Shown here: one piece after another, positions 25,020 to 32,687 of the stretch
Layout: each line of letters begins with the position of its first letter
How positions within the stretch are numbered: position 1 is the stretch's first letter
NCBI GenBank assembly: GCA_021790385.1
Contig: JAJYDW010000031.1
Coordinates: 1 to 43,461 of the forward strand
Reading direction: 5' to 3'
DNA from: Planctomycetota bacterium
GTDB taxonomy: Bacteria; Planctomycetota; Phycisphaerae; WQYP01
Length of the DNA stretch: 43,461 bases
Notes under the pieces: generated by a model
Told to the model about the DNA's origin: nothing
Seen by the model: only the letters and a program-made list of their open reading frames with translations
The model's database searches: none
Made by a program: the position numbers and the translations under genes

Positions 25020-25763
25020 ATGGCTACACGACATCCTCTTGCGTCGGATGAAGGTACCCGCTCCCGGCTGCTGCACGCGGCAGGAGAGGTTTTTGCCGAT
25101 CATGGCTTTCGTGCCGCCACGGTGCAGATGATCTGTCAGCAGGCGGGAGCCAATGTCGCGGCGGTCAACTATTACTTTCGGAACAAGGAAAATTTATATC
25201 ACGAGGCGCTGCAGTACGGGAAGCAACCGGAAATTTATCATTCGGAGCATTTCAAGTTGGCGCTGCGCAATCAGCCACGGCAGGCCTTGGAACTGTTTAT
25301 CCATGATTTTATACGGCGCCTGCTGATCCAGGGCGGCCGGCCCCAATGGTATACTCGGCTGGTGGCCCGGGAAATGGCCGAACCTACCGCCGGGCTGCAG
25401 GTATTTATCGCCAATTGCGTGCGCCCGCGGATGGAAACAGTAGCGGCCATTGTCCGCGGTATCGCGTTTCCTGCCCGGCTCGATGAGGCTTTGGTGCAGC
25501 ACGCGGTCAACAGCATCATCGGACAATGCCTTTTTTATCACCGGTATCGCAATGTTGTGCTCAAGCTGATGAAACGCCCCGAGTTTTGCGAGCACGATAT
25601 CGAAAGTATCACGGAAAGCATCGTGCAATTCTCACTGGGTGGGATTCATGCCATTTTGCCAGCCGGTGCTACAACAGTCGCGCCGGGCCGACATGATTTG
25701 AAAGCACGTAACGCAGGGAAGCGATCCGTCCGACCTTTGGCACCGGGCAACAGGAACTCATAG
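25020..25763 (+). CDS. TetR-family regulator, CecR/YbiH-like
   Basis: A 247-residue TetR-family repressor. The N-terminal helix-turn-helix (about residues 14-60) reads LLHAAGEVFADHGFRAATVQ, then ICQQAGANVAAVNYYFRNKENLYHEAL. The C-terminal ligand domain (WYTRLVAREMAEPTAGLQ; GQCLFYHRYRNVV) resembles the DUF1956 domain of CecR/YbiH, whose known targets include HlyD-type efflux genes. The start ATG 25020 is about 47 bases after a palindrome-overlapped promoter. It is followed by EmrA-, EmrB- and TolC-like genes on the same strand, so it probably represses this export operon and responds to an exported compound. The last ~30 residues are basic and unconserved. Confidence 0.92.
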   Translation: MATRHPLASDEGTRSRLLHAAGEVFADHGFRAATVQMICQQAGANVAAVNYYFRNKENLYHEALQYGKQPEIYHSEHFKLALRNQPRQALELFIHDFIRRLLIQGGRPQWYTRLVAREMAEPTAGLQVFIANCVRPRMETVAAIVRGIAFPARLDEALVQHAVNSIIGQCLFYHRYRNVVLKLMKRPEFCEHDIESITESIVQFSLGGIHAILPAGATTVAPGRHDLKARNAGKRSVRPLAPGNRNS

Positions 25764-25859
25764 ATTGAACTGACAAGAAATATTACCGTCTGACCCCATG
25801 CTCCGCGGCCGCCAGTAAAACCGGTCAGGTCAAGGGGCGAAGCTCGAATGGAGTTCACC

Positions 25860-27245
25860 ATGGTTCAAAACAATAATCCGGAAGAAACCCAGATACAGGC
25901 TGCCCCCGCAGCCAAGGAGTCACCTGCGCTGTTGGAAGCCAACGGCGGCAACCCATCACGGCGCAAAACCTTTATGCTGATTTTACTGGCTTTGATTGTG
26001 CTGGGAGCGTGTGCTGGCGGTCTGTGGTTATGGTTGACCTGGGATTATGTTTCCACCGACGACGCCTTTGTCGATGCGCACATCATTTATGTAAGCCCGC
26101 AGGTGGCTGCCCACGTGAATAAGGTACTGGTGCTGGATAACCAGTTTGTTAAAAAAGGCACTCCGCTGGTGCAATTGGATCCACGCGATTTTCAAACCGC
26201 CCTGGATCGGGCCGAGGCGGCTTTGCAGGTTGCCCGCGCCAACCACCGGGCCAGCAAGTTTGGACTGGCGCTGATACACCGGACTTCCCGTGCGGCTGTC
26301 GATCAGGCTTTGGCCCAGATCAGCATTGCCCGGTCGCAAATAGCCCAGGCCAGGGCCACGCTGGCCGAGGCTCAAAGCAATATACTCTCGGCAAAAGCCA
26401 ATGTAACAGCGGCGCAGGCCGCGGTGGCCCACGCCAAAGCCCAGGTTCTGGCGGATTCCGCTACCGCAATTAAAGCGCAGCAAGATTACAAGCGGTATGC
26501 CAAGTTATTGAAAAGCGGCGATGTTACTCCAAGCCAACTGGAAACCTATCGTGCCGCGGCAGTCAGTGCCCAGGCTTACGTAGTGGCGGACCGTACCGAG
26601 GTGATGGCCAAACAGGCCATGGTGGACCAGGCTCACGCTGCTGTGGCCGCAGCACGGCAAAGTGTCAGCGCTGCTCAATCCGCGTTGGCACGCAGTCTGG
26701 CCGGCTTGGTATTAGCCAAGGCCCAGTTGTCGTCAGTCAATGTGGTTCCACAACAGGTAGGCAAACAAAGCAGCAATGTGTCGGCTGGCAGCGCCACGAT
26801 TGCCGAATTGAAAGCCGCGGTGGAACAGGCCGAATTAAACCTGTCCTACTGCGATATTGATGCCCCGGTCAGCGGTTATGTTACCCGAAAGGTCGTGGAA
26901 CCCGGTGATTACGTTACCACGGGGCAGAACCTGCTGGCTATTGTGCGACCGAAGATGTGGGTAATCGCCAATTTTAAGGAAACCGATTTAACCCATATGA
27001 AGCCAGGTGATCCGGCTACGATTTCCATTGATGCCTATCCCAACGTCAATTTCAAGGGCTACGTGCAAAGCATTCAGGCTGGTACGGGGGCTAAATTCAG
27101 CCTGTTGCCGCCTGAAAATGCCACCGGCAACTATGTAAAAGTAGTGCAACGGGTGCCGGTCAAGATACTCTTCAAGGACCTGCCTGCAATATTACCTTAC
27201 TTGGCGGCGGGCATGTCCGCGGTACCGGAGGTCAAGGTGCGATGA
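25860..27245 (+). CDS. EmrA/HlyD-type membrane fusion protein
   Basis: Periplasmic adaptor of 461 residues linking an inner-membrane exporter to an outer-membrane channel. A cytoplasmic N-terminus is followed by one membrane helix (FMLILLALIVLGACAGGLWLWL), a barrel-sandwich half (DAHIIYVSPQVAAHVNKVLV), a long Ala/Gln-rich coiled coil (about residues 110-300) that is longer than average, and the second half with the HlyD signature (SYCDIDAPVSGYVTRKVVEPGD is the family block). Two ATGs compete: 25848 and 25860; GGAG 6 bases before 25860 favours the latter. Its stop overlaps the start of the EmrB-like gene by 4 bases, indicating coupling. Confidence 0.94.
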   Translation: MVQNNNPEETQIQAAPAAKESPALLEANGGNPSRRKTFMLILLALIVLGACAGGLWLWLTWDYVSTDDAFVDAHIIYVSPQVAAHVNKVLVLDNQFVKKGTPLVQLDPRDFQTALDRAEAALQVARANHRASKFGLALIHRTSRAAVDQALAQISIARSQIAQARATLAEAQSNILSAKANVTAAQAAVAHAKAQVLADSATAIKAQQDYKRYAKLLKSGDVTPSQLETYRAAAVSAQAYVVADRTEVMAKQAMVDQAHAAVAAARQSVSAAQSALARSLAGLVLAKAQLSSVNVVPQQVGKQSSNVSAGSATIAELKAAVEQAELNLSYCDIDAPVSGYVTRKVVEPGDYVTTGQNLLAIVRPKMWVIANFKETDLTHMKPGDPATISIDAYPNVNFKGYVQSIQAGTGAKFSLLPPENATGNYVKVVQRVPVKILFKDLPAILPYLAAGMSAVPEVKVR

Positions 27246-28843
27246 GCGCGGTCGCCGAAGCTGGCCTAATCGAACCGGCAGCCCTGAACCGACCGGCTAT
27301 GAACCCGTGGATGGTGTTGCCACTGGTAGCCATGGCCGCGTTCATGGAAGTTCTGGATTCCACAATTGTTAATGTGTCGTTGCCGCACATTGCCGGCAGT
27401 CTTTCCACCACCGTGGACCAAAGTACGTGGGTGCTTACCAGTTACCTGGTGGCCAATGCCATTGTACTGCCGCTGAATGGTTTTTTTACTTCCCGGCTGG
27501 GACGTAAGCCTTACTTCATGCTGTGCCTGGCTGTTTTTACCATCAGTTCCCTGCTGTGCGGGCTGGCTCCCAACATTGGAGTGCTTCTGGCTATGCGCGT
27601 TTTACAGGGGCTGGGTGGCGGTGGATTGCAGCCTGGCGCTCAGGCTATCATGGCTGAAACATTGCCGCGGAACCGCGTGGGCATGGCCATGGCGATTTAC
27701 GGCATTGTGGTAGTAGTGGCGCCTGTGCTGGGGCCTGTCTTGGGCGGCATTATCACGGATAATTTGAGCTGGCGGTGGTGCTTTTTCGTCAACGTGCCGG
27801 TGGGCATTATCGTGCTGTTTTTAGTGTACATGATTTTGCTGGATTCCACGCACCATCAAGCCAAAGGATTTCGCAAAGGGCTGAAGTTTGACTACATCGG
27901 CTTGAGCCTGCTTTCCCTGGGGCTGGCCGGTTTGCAGGTCATGGTGGATCGTGGCGAAGATGCGGACTGGTTTGCTTCCAGATTTATCGTGGGTTGTGGC
28001 CTGGTGGCGCTGATTGGACTGGCCGCGGCGTTCATCTGGGAATGGTATACCGCCGAACCGATTGTCAACTTCCGCCTGCTGAAAAATCGCAATTTCGGCC
28101 TCACGACGTTGGGCATGCTCATTTTTGGCTCGGTGCTGTACGCCAGTTCCACGTTGATGCCGTTACTTGCGCAAACGCTCATGGGCTACACTGCCAGGGA
28201 AGCGGGCATGGTACTGGCTCCCGGCGGCCTGGTTGTGCTGATGCTCATGCCGCTGGTGGGCACTCTGATTACCCGTGTCTCCATCCGCTGGCTGCTGGTA
28301 TTTGGGGTGCTGGCCAATGTGGCGGCACTGGAACTGATGGCCCGGCTTTCGCTTCATGCGGCGTTTGACAACTTGGTCATTTGCCGGGTGGTTCAGGGAA
28401 TGGGACTGGCCTTCATGTTTGTGCCCATCAATACTGCCGCCTTTGCCAATATGCCTCGCGGACAAATCAGTGCGGCCTCGGGTATAATCAATCTGGCGAG
28501 AAACATCGGCGGCAGTGTCGGCATATCGTTATCGGTGGCTTATGTCAAACAGGTATCTCAGATGCAGCAGGTATTTTTGAGCGCTCATACCACCACTCTC
28601 AATGTGGCCTACAATACGGCTGTTTCCCAACTACGGTCCACAGCGGTGGCGGCTGGAGCCGTCCCGGCCAAGGCCCTTACCATAGCCCAGGCTATTATTT
28701 ACCGCGACGTTCTGACCCAGTCGGGGATGCTCGCATATATTCATGCGTTTCGCCTGCTGGGCGTGATCTTTCTGTTGCTGTTACCCCTGATGATGCTGAT
28801 AAATGATGTGCATAAGCGACCGCAGCAACCCGTGCTGGAATAA
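27242..28843 (+). CDS. EmrB-type DHA2 major facilitator exporter
   Basis: A 533-residue drug:proton antiporter of the DHA2 group with about 14 membrane segments. Motifs: LDSTIVNVSLPHIAG at helix 1, motif A-like GFFTSRLGRKPYFMLC, motif C-type GPVLGGIITDNLSWRWCFFVN at helix 5-6, and the C-terminal ASGIINLARNIGGSVGISLS. It would act with the EmrA-like adaptor and the TolC-like channel encoded on either side to expel a hydrophobic compound from the cell. Translation starts at ATG 27242 within the end of the emrA-like gene. Substrate unknown. Confidence 0.95.
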   Translation: MSAVAEAGLIEPAALNRPAMNPWMVLPLVAMAAFMEVLDSTIVNVSLPHIAGSLSTTVDQSTWVLTSYLVANAIVLPLNGFFTSRLGRKPYFMLCLAVFTISSLLCGLAPNIGVLLAMRVLQGLGGGGLQPGAQAIMAETLPRNRVGMAMAIYGIVVVVAPVLGPVLGGIITDNLSWRWCFFVNVPVGIIVLFLVYMILLDSTHHQAKGFRKGLKFDYIGLSLLSLGLAGLQVMVDRGEDADWFASRFIVGCGLVALIGLAAAFIWEWYTAEPIVNFRLLKNRNFGLTTLGMLIFGSVLYASSTLMPLLAQTLMGYTAREAGMVLAPGGLVVLMLMPLVGTLITRVSIRWLLVFGVLANVAALELMARLSLHAAFDNLVICRVVQGMGLAFMFVPINTAAFANMPRGQISAASGIINLARNIGGSVGISLSVAYVKQVSQMQQVFLSAHTTTLNVAYNTAVSQLRSTAVAAGAVPAKALTIAQAIIYRDVLTQSGMLAYIHAFRLLGVIFLLLLPLMMLINDVHKRPQQPVLE

Positions 28844-28855
28844 GGAGATCAAATC

Positions 28856-30388
28856 GTGAACATGATCACAAATTTTCAAATCAAATCAGCGCCACGACTG
28901 GCCTTGCTGGGAATGGCAATGGCAGTGTCGCTTTCCGGATGCGTAAACCAGAAAAAAGAGGTGGCCCATTACCAGAGAATTCTTCACGCCAAACCGGCGA
29001 TAGCGCCCGTAAAAATACCGGCGGTGCTCACGCTTTCGCGGGCTATGCGCCTGGCCAACAACAATAACGAAGAGCTGGCCATCAGTGGCGAAAATTATCT
29101 TCAGGCTTTAATTGCCAAAGACAAAGCCTTCGCCACATTCATGCCGCACGTGGGCATCGGGGCTTCGGATTTCCAGATGCATGGTTACGCTGCCCCGGCG
29201 GGCTTTCCCAGCAGCATCACAGATTTTTATCAAACCCATTATGCCAATGTGCCGCTGGCCAGCACTCTAAATGTCAATGTGCTTAAAGATGTTACGGCCA
29301 TCAGCAGCGCCAGACTGGTTTCCGGCCAGCGCAAGGCGGCCATGCTGGATCTACAATCCAGCCTGCTGCTGGAAGTGGCACAAACATATTATCAGGTTCT
29401 TAGCGATGCCCGGTCTGTAGCAGTGCTAAAGCAAACCCTCAAGGTGCAACAGGCCAGAGTTACCATGGTCACCCATGAATTTCAGGCGGGCGTAGCACTG
29501 CGGCTCACGGTGCTGCAAAGCCAGTCCGATGAGGCCAATACACGTGTGCAGTTGACCCAGTCCCGTAATAACGTGGTGCGGGGGCGAGCCACACTGGCGT
29601 ATTTAATTGGGGCGGCTAATCTGAACCATGCCCGCCTGCGAAACGATTTTAACCCGCAAATTCGCCTGCCCTCACTGGCCCAGTTGCAAAAAATCGCCTG
29701 GTCCCAGCGACAGGATCTCAAAGCGGCGGAAGAAAAAGTGGCGGCACAGGAAAAAAATGTGCAAGCGGTTTATGAACAATACTTTCCCTCGCTGGCCATT
29801 AACTTTGATACCTTCTTATACAAGGGACAGTTTCCAACCGATAGCTGGTGGACAGGCCTGTTCAGCGTGAACATGCCTTTGTTTGAAGGAGGCGAAATTT
29901 ATGCGGATCTGCGAACGGCCTATTCTCAATATCGGCAGGCCATGCTTGCTGCACATCAATTGCGTCGCCACATCGGCGAGGAAGTAACCATAGCCCGGGC
30001 CGACTGGCTTAGCGGATTGCAACTGGAAAAAAATCTCAAAACTGAAGTGGCCGCAGTGCAGGCGGCGTACTATCAGGCGGAACACTCATTCAAGGTGGGG
30101 TTGGCTACAAATCTGGATGTCATCACCGCCCAGGATCAGGAACTTGCCGCACACCTGGCTTACCAGCAATCGCGCTTTCAGACGCGTATTAACCTGCTGA
30201 ATTTGTTCCGGGTTTCCGGACGGTTAACCTATCCGGCCATGGTTAAGCTCCAGCAGGAGGAGCACAACATTCATTTTCGGGCTACCACCGAAAAAGATCC
30301 GCTACCGGCGAAGTTTCCGCCCGTTGCACCGCGTGTTCAAACTACCGCCTGGGCCAGCACCGGATTGGGTGTAAAATCGGCCCGATAA
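28856..30388 (+). CDS. TolC/NodT-type outer-membrane efflux lipoprotein
   Basis: An outer-membrane factor of 510 residues. Signal and lipobox end in SLSGC with Cys29 as the lipidation site. Two OEP repeats follow, each with a long helical hairpin (for example LLLEVAQTYYQVLSDARSVA and LQLEKNLKTEVAAVQAAYYQ) and strand segments typical of the TolC barrel (SWWTGLFSVNMPLFEGG). It completes the tripartite pump encoded by the two preceding genes. The start is GTG 28856 with AAGGAG 8 bases upstream, 12 bases after the emrB-like stop. The Pro/Thr-rich C-terminal tail is unconserved. Confidence 0.94.
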   Translation: MNMITNFQIKSAPRLALLGMAMAVSLSGCVNQKKEVAHYQRILHAKPAIAPVKIPAVLTLSRAMRLANNNNEELAISGENYLQALIAKDKAFATFMPHVGIGASDFQMHGYAAPAGFPSSITDFYQTHYANVPLASTLNVNVLKDVTAISSARLVSGQRKAAMLDLQSSLLLEVAQTYYQVLSDARSVAVLKQTLKVQQARVTMVTHEFQAGVALRLTVLQSQSDEANTRVQLTQSRNNVVRGRATLAYLIGAANLNHARLRNDFNPQIRLPSLAQLQKIAWSQRQDLKAAEEKVAAQEKNVQAVYEQYFPSLAINFDTFLYKGQFPTDSWWTGLFSVNMPLFEGGEIYADLRTAYSQYRQAMLAAHQLRRHIGEEVTIARADWLSGLQLEKNLKTEVAAVQAAYYQAEHSFKVGLATNLDVITAQDQELAAHLAYQQSRFQTRINLLNLFRVSGRLTYPAMVKLQQEEHNIHFRATTEKDPLPAKFPPVAPRVQTTAWASTGLGVKSAR

Positions 30389-30450
30389 GCCAGTGCCGCG
30401 TTTGCCAGAGCAAGTTTCGCATCACGATGATACTTTGTGAGTAGGGTGCA

Positions 30451-30645
30451 GCATTCTTTTGGAATGCCGGTGGAGGGCTGTCAGCATCGGCAGGATATTA
30501 TCTTCTGGGCCTGCCGGTTGAGCCTGATTGGCTGGACTTGCCGCAGCAGAGACGCAAAGCGGTAACGAAAAATAAAAATACAGTTATTCCCGCCAAGTAC
30601 CGATAACAAATATGGGGTGGTAGACAGGCATGATGATCGCCTGTC
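30451..30645 (+). other. Noncoding gap with three strong hairpins
   Basis: The 419-base gap 30389-30807 contains no convincing gene. It holds three perfect stems: GCATTC/GAATGC (30451-30467), CGGCAGG/CCTGCCG with a 15-base loop (30488-30516) and GACAGGC/GCCTGTC with a 9-base loop (30623-30645). The first could end the efflux operon, although no T-run follows. The other two could form a leader structure for the methyltransferase gene. No known riboswitch consensus, including SAM or SAH types, was recognised. Confidence 0.35.
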
Positions 30646-30807
30646 CGCCCTATGTGCTGTTGCTTGTCGTGACAGCGCCACCTGAGTGCAGTGCAAAGTG
30701 CGGGCAAGACGAATTGCCGCCGGTGTCGGGGATGTAAATTTTCGAGCCAATAAAACTTTGATGAATCGCATCCGCACGATACACCAGGTTAATCTGGAGA
30801 AATAACA

Positions 30808-31644
30808 ATGCCAGTACTTGGCAAAAAGTCCGCACCCGTCGCGAAGAGTCATTTCGCAGCACCGTCACGCCATCTGGAAACAGTGTCTATTAGCATCAAG
30901 GTGCCGTTGGCGACGGGAACCACGGTACGGCCTGCACCAGTCTCAGCGAATCTTTCCACATGGACTCATTCGCCTTGGATGGATCGGATTAAACCCGGCC
31001 AGACCGTGGTGGAAATCGGCAGCGGAACCGGAAGTACATGCTTAGCCCTGGCTGACCGGGTGGGACATCGCGGACGGGTTGTGGGCATAGATCCTTCTCC
31101 GCGCCACGTTGAAAAGGCCCGCCAGGCCGCCAGCGAACAAAACCTCTCCAATGTCGAATTCTGCCTCTGTCGCATGGACAGCATTCCACTGCCCGATGCG
31201 AGTGCCGACTGGGTGATCAGCAACCGCCAAATCAACCTGGCTGCCAATAAACTGGCGGTTTTTCGGGAGATCTGCCGGACGCTCAAGCCAGGTGGATGCC
31301 TGGCGGTGCATGATATTGCGATTAAAAAGCTGCTGCCCGCCGAAGTTACCGAACTCATGTCAGAACACCTGGAGGGGCTGGCGGGAGCCATGGAAATAAG
31401 CACCTACGACCACTTTTTAAGATTGGCCGGATTTAGTCAGGTTATGATCACGGACAGCCGTACAGAATTAAAACTTTCCCGCCCCAGCGAGCGGCGATCC
31501 ACCCATCCGCCGCAGATTCAGGGAAACCTATATGGTGGACCTACCACCGAACTGGCTCTTGGCAGCGAAGAGGGCTTAGCCGCGCTTCGCCAATACAATC
31601 TCAATGATTACGCCGCAGTGGTGGATATTTTCGCTATTCGCTAA
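30808..31644 (+). CDS. ArsM-like SAM-dependent methyltransferase lacking key Cys
   Basis: A class I SAM-dependent methyltransferase of 278 residues. Motif I is VEIGSGTGSTCLALADRVG (about residues 68-86), followed by GRVVGIDPSPRHVEKAR, NVEFCLCRMDSIPLPDASADWVISN and FREICRTLKPGGCLAVHDI. This order and wording match arsenite methyltransferases (ArsM), but the conserved Cys in the SNCVINL block is Arg here (SNRQINLAANK). The N-terminal ~55 residues are basic and unconserved. A different substrate than arsenite is therefore likely. GGAG lies 8 bases before ATG 30808. It stands alone, convergent with the HEAT-repeat gene. Confidence 0.85.
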   Translation: MPVLGKKSAPVAKSHFAAPSRHLETVSISIKVPLATGTTVRPAPVSANLSTWTHSPWMDRIKPGQTVVEIGSGTGSTCLALADRVGHRGRVVGIDPSPRHVEKARQAASEQNLSNVEFCLCRMDSIPLPDASADWVISNRQINLAANKLAVFREICRTLKPGGCLAVHDIAIKKLLPAEVTELMSEHLEGLAGAMEISTYDHFLRLAGFSQVMITDSRTELKLSRPSERRSTHPPQIQGNLYGGPTTELALGSEEGLAALRQYNLNDYAAVVDIFAIR

Positions 31645-31665
31645 GCTGCAGCCAGCCGCCGGGTA

Positions 31666-32664
31666 TCAATGTTGCCGGGTGGCACGCAGCCTCAGGATCA
31701 TTGCATGAAAATGAAACAGACCCGCCGCAGCCGCCACTTGTACGTGTACATCAGAATCCCCCAGCATTTTGGTCAGCACGGCGACATTTCCTGACATCGG
31801 AATGGCTCCCAGCGCCAATGCCGCCAAGGCCCGTAACTGCGGCTTGGAACTGTGGCTGTATCGAATGGCGGCTTTTTCTCCCATGACACTGCCACGCTGC
31901 CCCAGACCGCGGGCGGCAATCAGATTCGCCGCCGGATCCGGCTCACGCAAACCGGCCCGTAGTACGTTAATCGCAAGCGGGTTCATCAGGGTGCGGCAGG
32001 TACTCAATGCCGCCAGATGATCCTGCTCGTAGCCGCTTAAACTCAGGGCGATCAGACTGCTGAGCGCCCGATGATAGCCCAGCCGGGCCAGCGCCGACGT
32101 CACGGCGATCTGTACTCCATGACTGGAGTTTCTGGCCTCAGTCAGCAGCAGCGGAATGGCGGAATTGTCGCCCAGCCGGCCCAGCACCATGGCGGTATTG
32201 GCCGAAACGCTGGGCTGGGCTGAATGTAAAAGCCGCGGCAATTCATTCATTCCGGAGGAATTGCCGAGTCGGTCCAGTGCATAAATCGCAGCCACCCGCA
32301 CATTCATGCTTTTGTCGGCGAGCATCTTTTTCACCACGGGTTGGAGTGCCGCCAGCCGACATCGCCCCACCACCATCGCCGCGGAAAACCGCACCATTGG
32401 GGATGGATCATGCAAGCCCTTAGTCAGCAAATTTTGCCTGATCGGTCTATCGAGATTCTGCAGACTTTCCATGGACTCCGCCCGAATAATCGAACTGCCG
32501 TTGCGTATGGTCTGCTGGATGACGTGAATGGCACCGGCCAGGGGGACATGAGGAATGTGAATAACCGCCGAGCCGGATTGTCCCCAACCCACCAATGCCG
32601 CAGCCCATACCCCAAGCAGGGTACACCGCCGAAGTTGCCCACAGATATGGTTAATCTTATTCAT
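31666..32664 (-). CDS. Exported HEAT-repeat protein
   Basis: A 332-residue protein with an N-terminal signal (TLLGVWAAALVGWGQSGSA) and at least six HEAT-type helical repeats, recognisable by recurring ...VR.SAA.VVGR/.AL.RLG/LGAI... cores (PMVRFSAAMVVGRCRLAALQ; MNVRVAAIYALDRLG; PSVSANTAMVLGRLG; VQIAVTSALARLG; LRALAALALGAIP; VHVQVAAAAGLF). HEAT repeats make elongated binding surfaces; the partner is unknown. It lies 23 bases after lnt and is probably co-transcribed. GGAG sits about 10 bases before ATG 32664. Export to the periplasm is inferred from the signal. Confidence 0.88.
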   Translation of the reverse strand: MNKINHICGQLRRCTLLGVWAAALVGWGQSGSAVIHIPHVPLAGAIHVIQQTIRNGSSIIRAESMESLQNLDRPIRQNLLTKGLHDPSPMVRFSAAMVVGRCRLAALQPVVKKMLADKSMNVRVAAIYALDRLGNSSGMNELPRLLHSAQPSVSANTAMVLGRLGDNSAIPLLLTEARNSSHGVQIAVTSALARLGYHRALSSLIALSLSGYEQDHLAALSTCRTLMNPLAINVLRAGLREPDPAANLIAARGLGQRGSVMGEKAAIRYSHSSKPQLRALAALALGAIPMSGNVAVLTKMLGDSDVHVQVAAAAGLFHFHAMILRLRATRQH

Positions 32665-32687
32665 ACCAACTGTACTCCATTATTTTG

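Noticed and set aside
30481-30868. Minus-strand frames in the gap before the methyltransferase
   Set aside because: They start inside the methyltransferase gene, have atypical Cys/Arg-rich products and no homology.
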